Source of the DNA: CATQHB01 sp965262595
GTDB lineage: Bacteria; Chloroflexota; Dehalococcoidia; Lucifugimonadales; UBA3495
Direction: 5' to 3'
Length of the DNA: 64,000 bases
Assembly (NCBI GenBank): GCA_965262595.1
Contig: OZ253548.1
Coordinates: forward strand, 496,001-560,000
Positions 17,719 to 26,183 of this stretch are shown here, piece after piece. A program made the position numbers and the translations under genes. The notes under the pieces were generated by a model. The model ran no database searches. It worked only from the letters and a program-made list of their open reading frames with translations, and was not told where the DNA came from. Position 1 is the stretch's first letter, and every line of letters starts with the position of its first letter.

Positions 17719-18303
17719 CTAACCTCCCCTTGGGCGAGCCAGGGCCAGCCCACCGATGAGGGCCGCCAACAGCAGCAAAGATACTGCCTCAAAGGGAATT
17801 ACGAAGGAGCCAATCAGCAGATCGGCCAAACCAGCCTGCTGCGCCGCCTCTCTGGCTTCCGGAAGCGTAATCCCTTCCGCGGCGAGGGCTTCTTCCGTTG
17901 GGAAGGTCACGGCCTGAGTTTGTGCCAACTCTACAATGCCCCTTTCTTCCTCGGGTATCGGCCGCCAATCCGTTCCAATCGCCGCCGAGATGAGCGCGGT
18001 AAGGAGCAATGCTGGGAATAGCACTGCCGGTATTTGAAGGCGGTTGGGCAGATTGCCCTCCTTAACGTTTCGAGACAGCATGATAGCGAAGATGAACAGG
18101 ATTGAAATGGCGCCAACATAAATGAGCACTTGCACCACTGCCAAGAACTCGGCGTTCAACAGCACGAAGAACCCGGATACCGCTACAAATACTACCGCCA
18201 GCAGCAAGGCCGACCGAAACAAGTCCTTTACCAGCACCACTCCGAGGGCGGCGCCGATAGCGGCCACGGCCAAGACCCAGAAAACAACATCCTGGAAAAA
18301 CAT
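17719..18303 (-). CDS. nuoJ: NADH-quinone oxidoreductase subunit J
   Basis: 194 residues, five TM helices, membrane subunit of complex I. The segment AVSGFFVLLNAEFLAVVQVL followed by YVGAISILFIFAIML is the family signature around the pi-bulge TM3. A soluble loop near 115-145 is polar and acidic. The gene is directly adjacent to nuoI (start and stop in contact) and 5 nt from nuoK. Confidence 0.94.
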   Translation of the reverse strand: MFFQDVVFWVLAVAAIGAALGVVLVKDLFRSALLLAVVFVAVSGFFVLLNAEFLAVVQVLIYVGAISILFIFAIMLSRNVKEGNLPNRLQIPAVLFPALLLTALISAAIGTDWRPIPEEERGIVELAQTQAVTFPTEEALAAEGITLPEAREAAQQAGLADLLIGSFVIPFEAVSLLLLAALIGGLALARPRGG

Positions 18304-18999
18304 CTAGGCCTCTTCCGCCGTCATGTTACTCTCTTCGTCGCCTTCCTTTCCCACCTGCTCAACTCCGGCCTCGGTTACCGGAGGCCTAACCGGCTCCAGG
18401 CGCATACCGGCCTTTTCCCGCCGGTGCCAGCGCCAGGCTTCGCGCCCAACATCCCGCCAGCCCAGGGGAGGCCCTCCCCGGGGATCATAGGTGAAGCCGG
18501 ATTCGCCCGGAGTAAAGACGTGGTGGCTCTGGCCTTCATGCGGCTCATACTCGGCGCCCTCCAGTTGGGGCCGGAACCAGGTGCTGGGATGCTTTTCCGA
18601 CTCGCGCAATTGGTCGATAGAGATAACCATATTCTTGCGGCTGTATTGCGCCTGCTCAAAGCCGCTGCCCATAAACAGCGCATCGTAAGGGCAAGCCTCA
18701 ACGCACAAGCCACAAAACATACACCGCTGTAGTTCAATGTCAAATACTTCCAGCAGGTACTTGTCTCCCTGCTGTGGGGCGGTACCGCTGGGGCTGGTAA
18801 CGATTTTGATAATGCCCAGGGGACAATATTTGGCACAAGAAGCGCAGCCGGTGCAGCGTTCTTCGTACCAAACAAACTCCTCGCCTCGAAAACGCGGATG
18901 CTGTTTCGCCCGCTCCTCAGGATATTGGATGGTAAAGGGTTTCCGAGTGAGGTTCCTAAGCGTGACCAGTAGGCCCTTGACCATTGCCAGTCCGTACAT
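18304..18999 (-). CDS. nuoI: NADH-quinone oxidoreductase subunit I (two 4Fe-4S ferredoxin)
   Basis: 231 residues. Two ferredoxin motifs, CTGCASCAKYCPLG and CMFCGLCVEACPYDAL, hold clusters N6a and N6b on the peripheral arm. The C-terminal ~60 residues are an extra proline- and arginine-rich, then acidic, tail with no family match. In an enzyme without NuoEFG, NuoI is a likely entry point for electrons from ferredoxin or another donor. Confidence 0.94.
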   Translation of the reverse strand: MYGLAMVKGLLVTLRNLTRKPFTIQYPEERAKQHPRFRGEEFVWYEERCTGCASCAKYCPLGIIKIVTSPSGTAPQQGDKYLLEVFDIELQRCMFCGLCVEACPYDALFMGSGFEQAQYSRKNMVISIDQLRESEKHPSTWFRPQLEGAEYEPHEGQSHHVFTPGESGFTYDPRGGPPLGWRDVGREAWRWHRREKAGMRLEPVRPPVTEAGVEQVGKEGDEESNMTAEEA

Positions 19000-19000
19000 A

Positions 19001-20224
19001 TCAGCTTACCTCGATAGTCGAAATGCCGGGCAGGTTAACTTGAGCCGGCCGGCCTGGTACAGGATTGAATCGGTGGCGAATCAGGTTGCCAAACAAGGCG
19101 ATAGATGCCACGGTGATTGCCAAGTTTATTCCGGCCATAATCCCCAGGTCTGCGGTGGTAATTTGCCCGCTTTCGCCTCGGAGGAAGAATACCTCAAGAC
19201 TTATGGACAGCAGATTTATCAGGCTCAAAGGGAGCAGGAACTTCCAGGAGAAGGCCATTATCTGATCAATGCGCAAACGGGGGAATGTGGCGCGAATCCA
19301 AATGAAAAGGAACACCACCACCCCGGTTTTGAGCAGGAACCAAAACCAGCCCAGGTATTCCGATAGAGGCCCGGACCAGCCTCCCAGAAACAGAGTAGCG
19401 ATAATGGCGGACACAACCCCCAAGCCGCCGAACTCGGCGGCCTGGATCAATCCGAACTTTATGCCGCTGTATTCAGTGTGATACCCGGCGACAATCTCCG
19501 ATTCCGCCTCGGCTACGTCGAAGGGCGTTCGGTTAAGCTCGGCGGACATTCCGGCCATGAAAACCAGGAAGGCCAGGGGCTGAACCAACACGAAGGGCAG
19601 GGCTTGGGCTTCGACCACGCTCCCCAGGGACATGGAACCGGCCACCATTACGACCCCCAATAGGGATAGTACCACCGGAACCTCGTAGCTGATAAGCACG
19701 GCCACCGCCCGGGCCGCTCCAAACATGGCGTATCGGTTGTTGGATGACCATCCAGCCATAAAAACGGCAATGGTGGTAATTGAGCTTAATGCCAGAATAT
19801 ACAGCACCCCTACGTGCAAACCGGCCAAGGCGGCGCCTTGCGCGAAAGGGATAACCGCGGTCATTAAGATAAGAGGGGCTAACATCGCGATGGGGACTAG
19901 AGTGAATACCACCCGGTCGGCGCCGGAGGGAGTCAGGTCTTCCTTGCAAAGCAGCTTAAACAGATCGGCAATGGGCTGCAAAATGCCGAAAGGCCCCCAA
20001 CGGTTGGGCCCAACCCGGTTCTGGAAGCGTCCTATTAGCCGCCGCTCGGCCCAGGTAATAACTGCTGCTCCCAGCAGTACCGCGTTAACCAGAATCACGA
20101 TGATAACCAGTCCTGCCACCAGGTAGGCCAGCCAGCAGGGCAAGAAGATCCCTGCCGTGTCGTAAACCAGGCGGTAGAGACCGTTGCCATATAGGATATT
20201 GTCCTGGGCCAACTGACAATTCAC
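19001..20224 (-). CDS. nuoH: NADH-quinone oxidoreductase subunit H
   Basis: 407 residues, eight TM helices, forms the quinone chamber with NuoB and NuoD. Hallmarks are ERRLIGRFQNRVGPNRWGPFG near residue 60 (quoted in part), GWSSNNRYAMFGAARAVAV, and the acidic loop AELNRTPFDVAEAESEIVAG (20 residues). It begins at a GTG whose GTGA overlaps the nuoD stop by 3-4 nt. Residues ~20-60 form an additional N-terminal hydrophobic stretch. Confidence 0.95.
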   Translation of the reverse strand: MNCQLAQDNILYGNGLYRLVYDTAGIFLPCWLAYLVAGLVIIVILVNAVLLGAAVITWAERRLIGRFQNRVGPNRWGPFGILQPIADLFKLLCKEDLTPSGADRVVFTLVPIAMLAPLILMTAVIPFAQGAALAGLHVGVLYILALSSITTIAVFMAGWSSNNRYAMFGAARAVAVLISYEVPVVLSLLGVVMVAGSMSLGSVVEAQALPFVLVQPLAFLVFMAGMSAELNRTPFDVAEAESEIVAGYHTEYSGIKFGLIQAAEFGGLGVVSAIIATLFLGGWSGPLSEYLGWFWFLLKTGVVVFLFIWIRATFPRLRIDQIMAFSWKFLLPLSLINLLSISLEVFFLRGESGQITTADLGIMAGINLAITVASIALFGNLIRHRFNPVPGRPAQVNLPGISTIEVS

Positions 20225-21327
20225 CGGTCAACCTCGCCCATGTTTATGTCCACGCTGCCCAGGGAGACGATCATGTCCGCCAATTTCCAGCCGACCAGCA
20301 GGTGCTCGGTAACCGTCAAGTTGATCAGGGATGGAGACCGTATCTTGCAGCGATAAGGGGCGATCCCTCCGTCGCTGACCAGGTAAAAGCCCAATTCCCC
20401 CTTGGAAGCCTCGACCCGCCCATAGGCTTCCCGCCCAGCTTCGGGGCGCAGTACCAGCGGCAAGTCCAGCCGAATCGGCCCAGGCTCAATTTGTTCCACA
20501 CATTGTTCAACAATGCGGACACTCTGGTGAATCTCCTGCATTCGGACCCAGAATCGGTCATAGTTGTCCCAGTTGGAACCGAGCGGCACGTCGAAATCCA
20601 CCTTGTCATAAGCGTCATAGGGTTCCTGCTTGCGCCAGTCCCAATTGACCCCGCTGGCCCGCAATACCGGCCCGCTGACCGAACAATTTATGGCGACATC
20701 GGGCGGCAATGGGCTGATTCCCCGGGTACGCACCATCAGGATTTCGTTCTCCAGCAGAAGCTGCTCAATTTCGGCGAACTCGCGGGAAAAGTCAATAAGG
20801 AACCGGTCGAGGGCCGACCAGAACTCCGCGGGAGTGTCGGCAAAGACTCCCCCGGGTCGCATATAACTTACCGTAATCCTCGCGCCACAAAGCATCTCAA
20901 AAAGGTCCAGGATGCGCTCCCGGCTACGGAAGCTGTACATTAGAGGCGTCCCCAGGGCGCCTAACTCCTGGACAAAGAACCCGACGGCTATAAGGTGGCT
21001 GGCAATTCGCTGCAATTCGGCGGTAAGGGTGCGCAAGTACTTGGCCCGGGGTGGCGGTTCCACTCCCAGCAACTTTTCCACGGCCAGGCAATAGGCCTGA
21101 TTGTTTATCATTGAAGAGGTGTAGTCCAAACGGTCGGTGAGCGTCACTACCTGCACGTAGTTGCGTTCCTCCGCCAACTTTTCGCTGCCCCGGTGCAGGT
21201 ATCCGAAAACCGGCTCAACCTCGACAATTTCCTCGCCGTCGAAGGTTATGCGCACCCGGAACACCCCGTGGGTGCTGGGATGCTGCGGCCCCACATTAAC
21301 GGTCATCGGCTCAGTGCGTATTGCCAT
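20221..21327 (-). CDS. nuoD: NADH-quinone oxidoreductase subunit D
   Basis: 368 residues, 49-kDa subunit that lines the quinone site and derives from the NiFe-hydrogenase large subunit. GPQHPSTHG near the N-terminus contains the quinone-head histidine; YLHRGSEKLAEER and RLDYTSSMINNQAY follow. The C-terminal GSVDINMGEVDR is the typical ending. It is separated from nuoC by about 130 bp and overlaps nuoH. Confidence 0.95.
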   Translation of the reverse strand: MAIRTEPMTVNVGPQHPSTHGVFRVRITFDGEEIVEVEPVFGYLHRGSEKLAEERNYVQVVTLTDRLDYTSSMINNQAYCLAVEKLLGVEPPPRAKYLRTLTAELQRIASHLIAVGFFVQELGALGTPLMYSFRSRERILDLFEMLCGARITVSYMRPGGVFADTPAEFWSALDRFLIDFSREFAEIEQLLLENEILMVRTRGISPLPPDVAINCSVSGPVLRASGVNWDWRKQEPYDAYDKVDFDVPLGSNWDNYDRFWVRMQEIHQSVRIVEQCVEQIEPGPIRLDLPLVLRPEAGREAYGRVEASKGELGFYLVSDGGIAPYRCKIRSPSLINLTVTEHLLVGWKLADMIVSLGSVDINMGEVDR

Positions 21328-21456
21328 AATTACCCGGTTGAATCGGCCGGGAGGTTGCCCGCTTGGAGTAAAGACCGGGCAGAACCGGCGAGAAGACTGA
21401 TAGCCTTTCGGGCCATAAGCGGCAGTGAGGAGAAAGAGTCTGCGGCAGCCATAAGC

Positions 21457-21900
21457 TTACAAGAAGTCCTTGCGGAGCGGGTGGCCCTCGAAGCCTTCCC
21501 ACAGCATAATTCGTTTCATATTAGGGTGACCTTCGAAATACAGACCCATCAGGTCCCAGATTTCTCGCTCCTGGAAATCCGCTCCCCGCCAAACCTGGTA
21601 AACCGAAGGCGCCGTCAACGCCTCACGTCCGTAAATGCGTGCCTTTACGATGGCGCTGTGCTGTTGCCGCAGGGATGTAAGGTGGTAAACCAGGGCGAAA
21701 TACTCAATGAAATCCACGGCGCTTATCGAGTTCAGGAACTGAAAGTCCAGGGACGGATCATCGCGCATCAAGGTTGCGACGGCGGCAATCTGGGAAGATC
21801 TAACCCAGACGGCGTTTTCATCGTGCCCTTCCACCGCCTCGGGCAGCTTGGCGGTCAAAGCTGCGGACAAGTCGGCTCCGGTCAGTTCTCGCATAGTCAA
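21457..21900 (-). CDS. nuoC: NADH-quinone oxidoreductase subunit C
   Basis: 147 residues, 30-kDa subunit of the peripheral arm. Family signature: the WRGADFQEREIWDLMGLYFEGHPNMKRIML region, quoted in parts as ADFQEREIWDLMG and FEGHPNMKRI, followed by WEGFEGHPLRKDF at the C-terminus. Separate nuoC and nuoD genes are the normal state outside enterobacteria. The start is 5 nt from the nuoB stop. Confidence 0.94.
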   Translation of the reverse strand: MTMRELTGADLSAALTAKLPEAVEGHDENAVWVRSSQIAAVATLMRDDPSLDFQFLNSISAVDFIEYFALVYHLTSLRQQHSAIVKARIYGREALTAPSVYQVWRGADFQEREIWDLMGLYFEGHPNMKRIMLWEGFEGHPLRKDFL

Positions 21901-21905
21901 CAGGG

Positions 21906-22565
21906 CTAGCCGGCTTCGCCAATCTTCGTGGACTCACTCTGGTCTGCCAAGAACGGCGAGCCGGTCTTACGCAGGTGGTGGTATTTCTTAATCTTCTCGT
22001 GCAGAGCCATAATGCCGTAGAGCAGGGCGTCAGGTCGCGGCGGACAGCCTGGTACGTAAACATCGACCGGCACGATATGGTCCACACCGGGAACCACACT
22101 GTAGGAGCCGTAATAGGGGCCGCCGCTAGTGGCGCAAACTCCCATTGCGATAACCCACTTTGGCTCGGCCATCTGATCATAAATGCGACGGATCGGAGGC
22201 GCCATTTTCCAGGTAACGGTACCCGCCACAATCATCAGGTCGGCCTGGCGGGGCGACGCCCGAAAGGCTTCCATACCAAAACGGGCAATATCAAACCGGC
22301 CCATTGCCGTTGCCATCATCTCAAAGGCGCAACAGGCCAAGCCAAAAGAAACCGGCCAAAGGGCCGACTTTCGTCCCCAATTGACCAAAGCGTCTACCGA
22401 AGTAACCAGCAAATTATGCTTCAGGTCGCCGGGAACTTCTATTGATGGAGTTTCAATTGGGTTACCGGAAACCGCAATCAGATCATTGACCGTTCTCCCC
22501 TCGTCCCGGTCAATGTCCCAAGTGCGCTCGTGCAGCGGGCCCCTGTTCGGCGTAAGCTCTACCAT
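21906..22565 (-). CDS. nuoB: NADH-quinone oxidoreductase subunit B
   Basis: 219 residues from the ATG at 22565, preceded by GAAGGAG at 5-11 nt; the frame is open to 22613, where it would overlap nuoA. The cluster N2 ligands are present: two adjacent cysteines in ACCAFEMMAT, one in GVCATSGGPYY and one in VPGCPPRPDALLYG. N2 is the last iron-sulfur cluster before the quinone. A 45-residue N-terminal extension beyond the common core is present, and the C-terminal helix is charged. Confidence 0.95.
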   Translation of the reverse strand: MVELTPNRGPLHERTWDIDRDEGRTVNDLIAVSGNPIETPSIEVPGDLKHNLLVTSVDALVNWGRKSALWPVSFGLACCAFEMMATAMGRFDIARFGMEAFRASPRQADLMIVAGTVTWKMAPPIRRIYDQMAEPKWVIAMGVCATSGGPYYGSYSVVPGVDHIVPVDVYVPGCPPRPDALLYGIMALHEKIKKYHHLRKTGSPFLADQSESTKIGEAG

Positions 22566-22575
22566 CGAAACTCCT

Positions 22576-22962
22576 TCAACTTCCCCACTCCAAGTCGCGT
22601 TTGCGCCAGGCATAGGCCCAACCCACCAGTAAAATAGCCACGAACACCCCCATCTCGATCAGGGCAAACAGCTCAAGTCGGATAAACTTGGTCGCCCAGG
22701 GGTACAGGAACACCACCTCAACATCGAAAATGACGAAGAGAATGGCGTAGAGGTAGTAGCGGAAATTAAACTGGTTCCAGGTACCACCAATGGTCTGCAC
22801 TCCACATTCATAGGCTTCCAGCTTCACCGGAGTGGGATTTTGGGGCCTGATGCCGACCTTGGATGCCAGCCAGGAAATGGTAAGCATACTAACGGGAACC
22901 GCTACGGCAACCGCCGCGAAGATGGCAATGAGTCCGTACTGTCTGAAGTAATCTTCTAGCAT
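22576..22962 (-). CDS. nuoA: NADH-quinone oxidoreductase subunit A
   Basis: 128 residues, three TM helices. The loop YECGVQTIGG with its conserved Cys and the RYYLYAILFVIFDVEVVFLYPWA stretch (quoted parts: YYLYAILFVIFDVE and VFLYPWA) with conserved Asp/Glu are diagnostic. It is the first gene of the nuo operon; a TATAAT box is found about 50 nt upstream. Its stop lies 10 nt before the nuoB start. Confidence 0.95.
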   Translation of the reverse strand: MLEDYFRQYGLIAIFAAVAVAVPVSMLTISWLASKVGIRPQNPTPVKLEAYECGVQTIGGTWNQFNFRYYLYAILFVIFDVEVVFLYPWATKFIRLELFALIEMGVFVAILLVGWAYAWRKRDLEWGS

Positions 22963-23010
22963 AATCTTCAGCTAAACCTTTCTCACCGCTGGCTGGTAGC
23001 TGCCGCAAAA

Positions 23011-23038
23011 ATTATAACACAAGCCCTAACTGACCAAT
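23011..23038 (-). promoter_or_regulatory. Probable promoter of the nuo operon
   Basis: On the minus strand a perfect TATAAT (23016-23011) lies about 50 nt before the nuoA start. ATTGGT, 16 nt further upstream, is a partial -35. The 250-bp divergent region to the alpha/beta hydrolase is AT-richer than its surroundings. The -35 is weak. Confidence 0.5.
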
Positions 23039-23209
23039 AGTGAAATTCTGCACAATCCCCGGTTTTGCGGTTGGATTAACTTTGGTTGGGGTGGCTCGAA
23101 CCGGCTGGCTTCGGCGGGGTATAGCTAACCGGCGAAACTGCCTTTAGAATAATGACCGTAGCCCCGCTAATTACAAACGGTTCGGAGCGGCGAGAGTTAG
23201 AGAGTTAGG

Positions 23210-24079
23210 ATGGAGCCAGTCAGCAAGCACTTAGCCGCTAACGGCATCAGCCACCACTATTTGGAGTGGGGAGACGAGGCAAGTCCCCCGCTGTTGATGC
23301 TCCACGCCACCGGGCTTTGCGCTCATCCCTGGCTGCCAATCGCTAAGGGGCTGGCCCGCGATTACCGCGTTATGGCTTTTGACCAGCGCGGTCATGGGGA
23401 TACTGAACCTTCCGATAGAGGATATAGTTTTGAACTGGTGGGAGAAGACCTGGCCGCAATTATTCAAACTTTGGGCCTGTCCGGTCTAAGGGTTGTGGGC
23501 CATTCTTCCGGTGGGTTGGCGGCCCTGATCGCGGCCTGGCTGCTGCCCTGTCGAATATCGCAAACCGCTTTGGTAGAGACTCGCGTTGGTGAAAGCCCCG
23601 CCGCCGCGCCGCCTCGAGAACTGAAAGAGCGGGCCGAACGAACCAGGTTGAAGCGCCCGGTCTGGGAAAGTCGGGACGCAATGTATGCCGGTTATCGCAA
23701 CCGGGCCGTATTCAAGGACTGGGATGAATCGGCCTTCCGCGCTTTCATTGAAGGAGGCACCCGCCTGCTACCCGACGGCCGGGCTGAATTGAAGTGTCCA
23801 CCGGAGGTGGAAGCCGGATTTTATGAGCAACGAGATGCCCTTCAGGTGTCCCCGTACCTTAAGGGGCTGGAAGGCGCATATTTGTTGCTGCTGGGGAACT
23901 ATCCGGGTAGCCAGAACCTGAAGGACGTGGGTGTGAGACGGTTCCTTGAGTTGGTCAAAAACGCCCGGGTCGAGCTTATGGGCATGGGCAGCCACTTCCT
24001 CCCAATGGAGTTTCCGGCGGCGGTTCTGGGGGAGATACAGGCATTCTTTGCGGGCAGCGTCAACCCAACCGATAGATAG
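23210..24079 (+). CDS. Alpha/beta-fold hydrolase
   Basis: 289 residues, soluble. The oxyanion region LHATGLCAHPW and the nucleophile elbow GHSSGG (Ser in VVGHSSGGLAA) are present; MGSHFLPMEFP near the C-terminus supplies the catalytic His. The N-terminus (NGISHHYLEWGDE) is typical of esterase, epoxide-hydrolase or C-C hydrolase relatives. The substrate is not predictable. It starts a plus-strand run divergent from nuoA, and the CoA transferase gene follows after 24 bp, so they may act in the same degradation route. Confidence 0.8.
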   Translation: MEPVSKHLAANGISHHYLEWGDEASPPLLMLHATGLCAHPWLPIAKGLARDYRVMAFDQRGHGDTEPSDRGYSFELVGEDLAAIIQTLGLSGLRVVGHSSGGLAALIAAWLLPCRISQTALVETRVGESPAAAPPRELKERAERTRLKRPVWESRDAMYAGYRNRAVFKDWDESAFRAFIEGGTRLLPDGRAELKCPPEVEAGFYEQRDALQVSPYLKGLEGAYLLLLGNYPGSQNLKDVGVRRFLELVKNARVELMGMGSHFLPMEFPAAVLGEIQAFFAGSVNPTDR

Positions 24080-24103
24080 ACTCAACCATTCTGAAAGACA
24101 CGG

Positions 24104-25342
24104 ATGGGAAATATGGCCGGTCAAACCGGTCCCTTGAAGGGACTAAAGGTGTTGGATTTATCGATAATCGTCGCCGGCGGTACCGCTAGTAGCTTATTGG
24201 CCGACTTTGGCGCCGAAGTTGTGAAGGTGGAGCGACCCGGTACCGGAGACCCGTTGCGCAATTGGGGGCCGTTCGCCAACGGCGTTTCTCTGTGGTGGAA
24301 AGTTCACTCCCGCAACAAATACTCCGTAACTCTCGACCTGGCTAAACCCGAAGGCCAGGAGATCTTGCGAAGCCTGGCTCGTGAAGCCGACCTGCTTATC
24401 GAAGGGTTCCGACCCGGAACTTTGGAACGCTGGAACCTGGGGCCGGAGGACCTGCACCAGGTAAATCCGGGGCTGGTTATTTTGCGATATTCCGGTTTCG
24501 GCCAAACCGGGCCATACAAGGACCGCCCCGGCTTTGGCACCATCGCCGAATGTATGAGCGGATATATCGGAATGACCGGTTTTTCAGACACTCCGCCGGC
24601 GCTTCCGCCCATTCCCCTGGCCGACGAGATATCCGGAGTCTTCGGGGCAATGGCCGGTATGATGGCTCTTTATCACCGAGATTCCTCCCTTGGTCGGAAA
24701 AACGGGCCGGAAGAAACCGGAAAGGGGCAGGTCATTGACCTCAGCCTCTTTGAGCCGCTGTTCCGTTTGTGCATTCCCCACATCCCGATGTATGACCTGC
24801 TGGGCATAATTCGGGAACGCGTGGGCAACGACTTTCCGGACGCGGCTCCCCGCAGCTTGTTCCTTACCGAGGACGAGCGCTGGCTGGGGCTGTCCGCTAC
24901 TTCCCAAAGCACTTGGGAACGGTTGGCTCAGGCCATGGGGCTGACGGAGTTGCTTGCCGACCCACGGTTCAAGGATAATTCCGCCCGCCTGGAGCATAAG
25001 GATGAGCTGAACGAAAAATTACAGGATTGGCTGGGCCAACGTACCCTCGCCGAGTCGATGGAGCAACTTATACCGGCCGGTGGCGTCGTCGGTCCGGTGT
25101 ACGATAGCGCTCAAATTGTGGAAGACCCCCATTACCGTGAAAGGGAAGACCTGGTTGAAGTTGACGACCCGGAAATCGGTCCGACGCTGATGCCGGGGGT
25201 TGTACCCAAGTTTAGCAGCACACCAGGTGCGATAGAACACGCCGGGCCGAGACTGGGTGAACATAACCTGCAAATATACGGTTCCTGGTTGGGATACCGG
25301 GAGGATACCGTCCAGGAATTGGCGCAAAAAGGCATCATTTGA
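24104..25342 (+). CDS. CaiB/BaiF-family (class III) CoA transferase-like protein
   Basis: 412 residues. The LKGLKVLDLS start, FGAEVVKVERPGTGDP and the R-NKYSVTLDLAKPEG stretches are typical of the family, which moves CoA between acids or racemises acyl-CoA thioesters. In the segment normally carrying the catalytic Asp (GxD...) this protein reads RPGFGTIAECMSGY, so the Asp appears to be Gly. An alternative ATG at 24113 is in frame and has GGGAA upstream; I cannot choose between the starts. It follows the alpha/beta hydrolase gene closely. Confidence 0.82.
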   Translation: MGNMAGQTGPLKGLKVLDLSIIVAGGTASSLLADFGAEVVKVERPGTGDPLRNWGPFANGVSLWWKVHSRNKYSVTLDLAKPEGQEILRSLAREADLLIEGFRPGTLERWNLGPEDLHQVNPGLVILRYSGFGQTGPYKDRPGFGTIAECMSGYIGMTGFSDTPPALPPIPLADEISGVFGAMAGMMALYHRDSSLGRKNGPEETGKGQVIDLSLFEPLFRLCIPHIPMYDLLGIIRERVGNDFPDAAPRSLFLTEDERWLGLSATSQSTWERLAQAMGLTELLADPRFKDNSARLEHKDELNEKLQDWLGQRTLAESMEQLIPAGGVVGPVYDSAQIVEDPHYREREDLVEVDDPEIGPTLMPGVVPKFSSTPGAIEHAGPRLGEHNLQIYGSWLGYREDTVQELAQKGII

Positions 25343-25457
25343 TCGGCGCGGGGCATTTGACGGATTCAACTGCCGTCTTTCCCCATTCGGTCATTCAAAT
25401 TTCAGTAGTTCAAGTATGGTCAATCCAGGGCCACAATCTACCTGTAGAGGGCACATA

Positions 25458-26081
25458 TTGACTCAATCCGAGCTACCCAAATTGCTGATCGCTACCCACA
25501 ATCAGGGAAAAGTCCGGGAGTACCAACAGCTTCTCGGCGACCTGCCTTTGCAGTTGGTGTCCCTGGATGACATTGGTATTTCCCAGGACGTGGAGGAAAC
25601 CGGGCAAACCTTCGCGGAAAATGCTTGGCTGAAGGCCCATACTTACTCCTCGCTGGGCGGGATGTTGACCCTGTCCGATGATTCGGGGCTGGAGGTGGAT
25701 GCGCTGGGTGGGGATCCCGGAGTGCACTCGGCCCGCTACGGGGGAGCAACCTGCGCCACCGACGAGGACAGAGTAAATCTACTGCTTGCCAACTTGAAGG
25801 AAGTGCCCTGGGAACAACGAACCGCCCGCTTTCGCTGTTTTATTGCCATTTGCCGGCCCGGAGGCGTCGAAGTATCGGTGGTAGGGTCAGTAGCCGGGAT
25901 GATACAATATAAACCACAGGGCGCTGAAGGATTTGGCTATGACCCGGTATTCTATCTCCCGTCCTTTGCCCGCACCATTGCCCAACTACCCTTTGAAGAA
26001 AAGAACCGGATAAGTCATCGCGCCGACGCCGCCTATCGTGCCGTCACAGCCTTGGAACGGCTGTCGGCGGGCGAACGGTGA
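25458..26081 (+). CDS. rdgB: XTP/dITP diphosphatase (RdgB/HAM1)
   Basis: Removes non-canonical purine nucleotides (ITP, XTP, dITP) from the pool. Starting at the TTG at 25458, which has AGAGGG upstream, the product is 207 residues, the normal length. Motifs are ATHNQGKVREY at the N-terminus, LSDDSGLEVDALGG with the catalytic Asp pair, GVHSARYGG, GFGYDPVFY and the SHRADA close to the C-terminus. The frame is open from 25257, but that extension has no family similarity and overlaps the CoA transferase. Confidence 0.93.
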   Translation: MTQSELPKLLIATHNQGKVREYQQLLGDLPLQLVSLDDIGISQDVEETGQTFAENAWLKAHTYSSLGGMLTLSDDSGLEVDALGGDPGVHSARYGGATCATDEDRVNLLLANLKEVPWEQRTARFRCFIAICRPGGVEVSVVGSVAGMIQYKPQGAEGFGYDPVFYLPSFARTIAQLPFEEKNRISHRADAAYRAVTALERLSAGER

Positions 26082-26183
26082 CGGTCAATTGGAATTGTTG
26101 CGCCATTCTCCTGAACCAATTCCCTACAGTAGTGAGAACCGCGTTACGGGAATAGCGGACAGTAATAGGATTGAATAGTAAAA

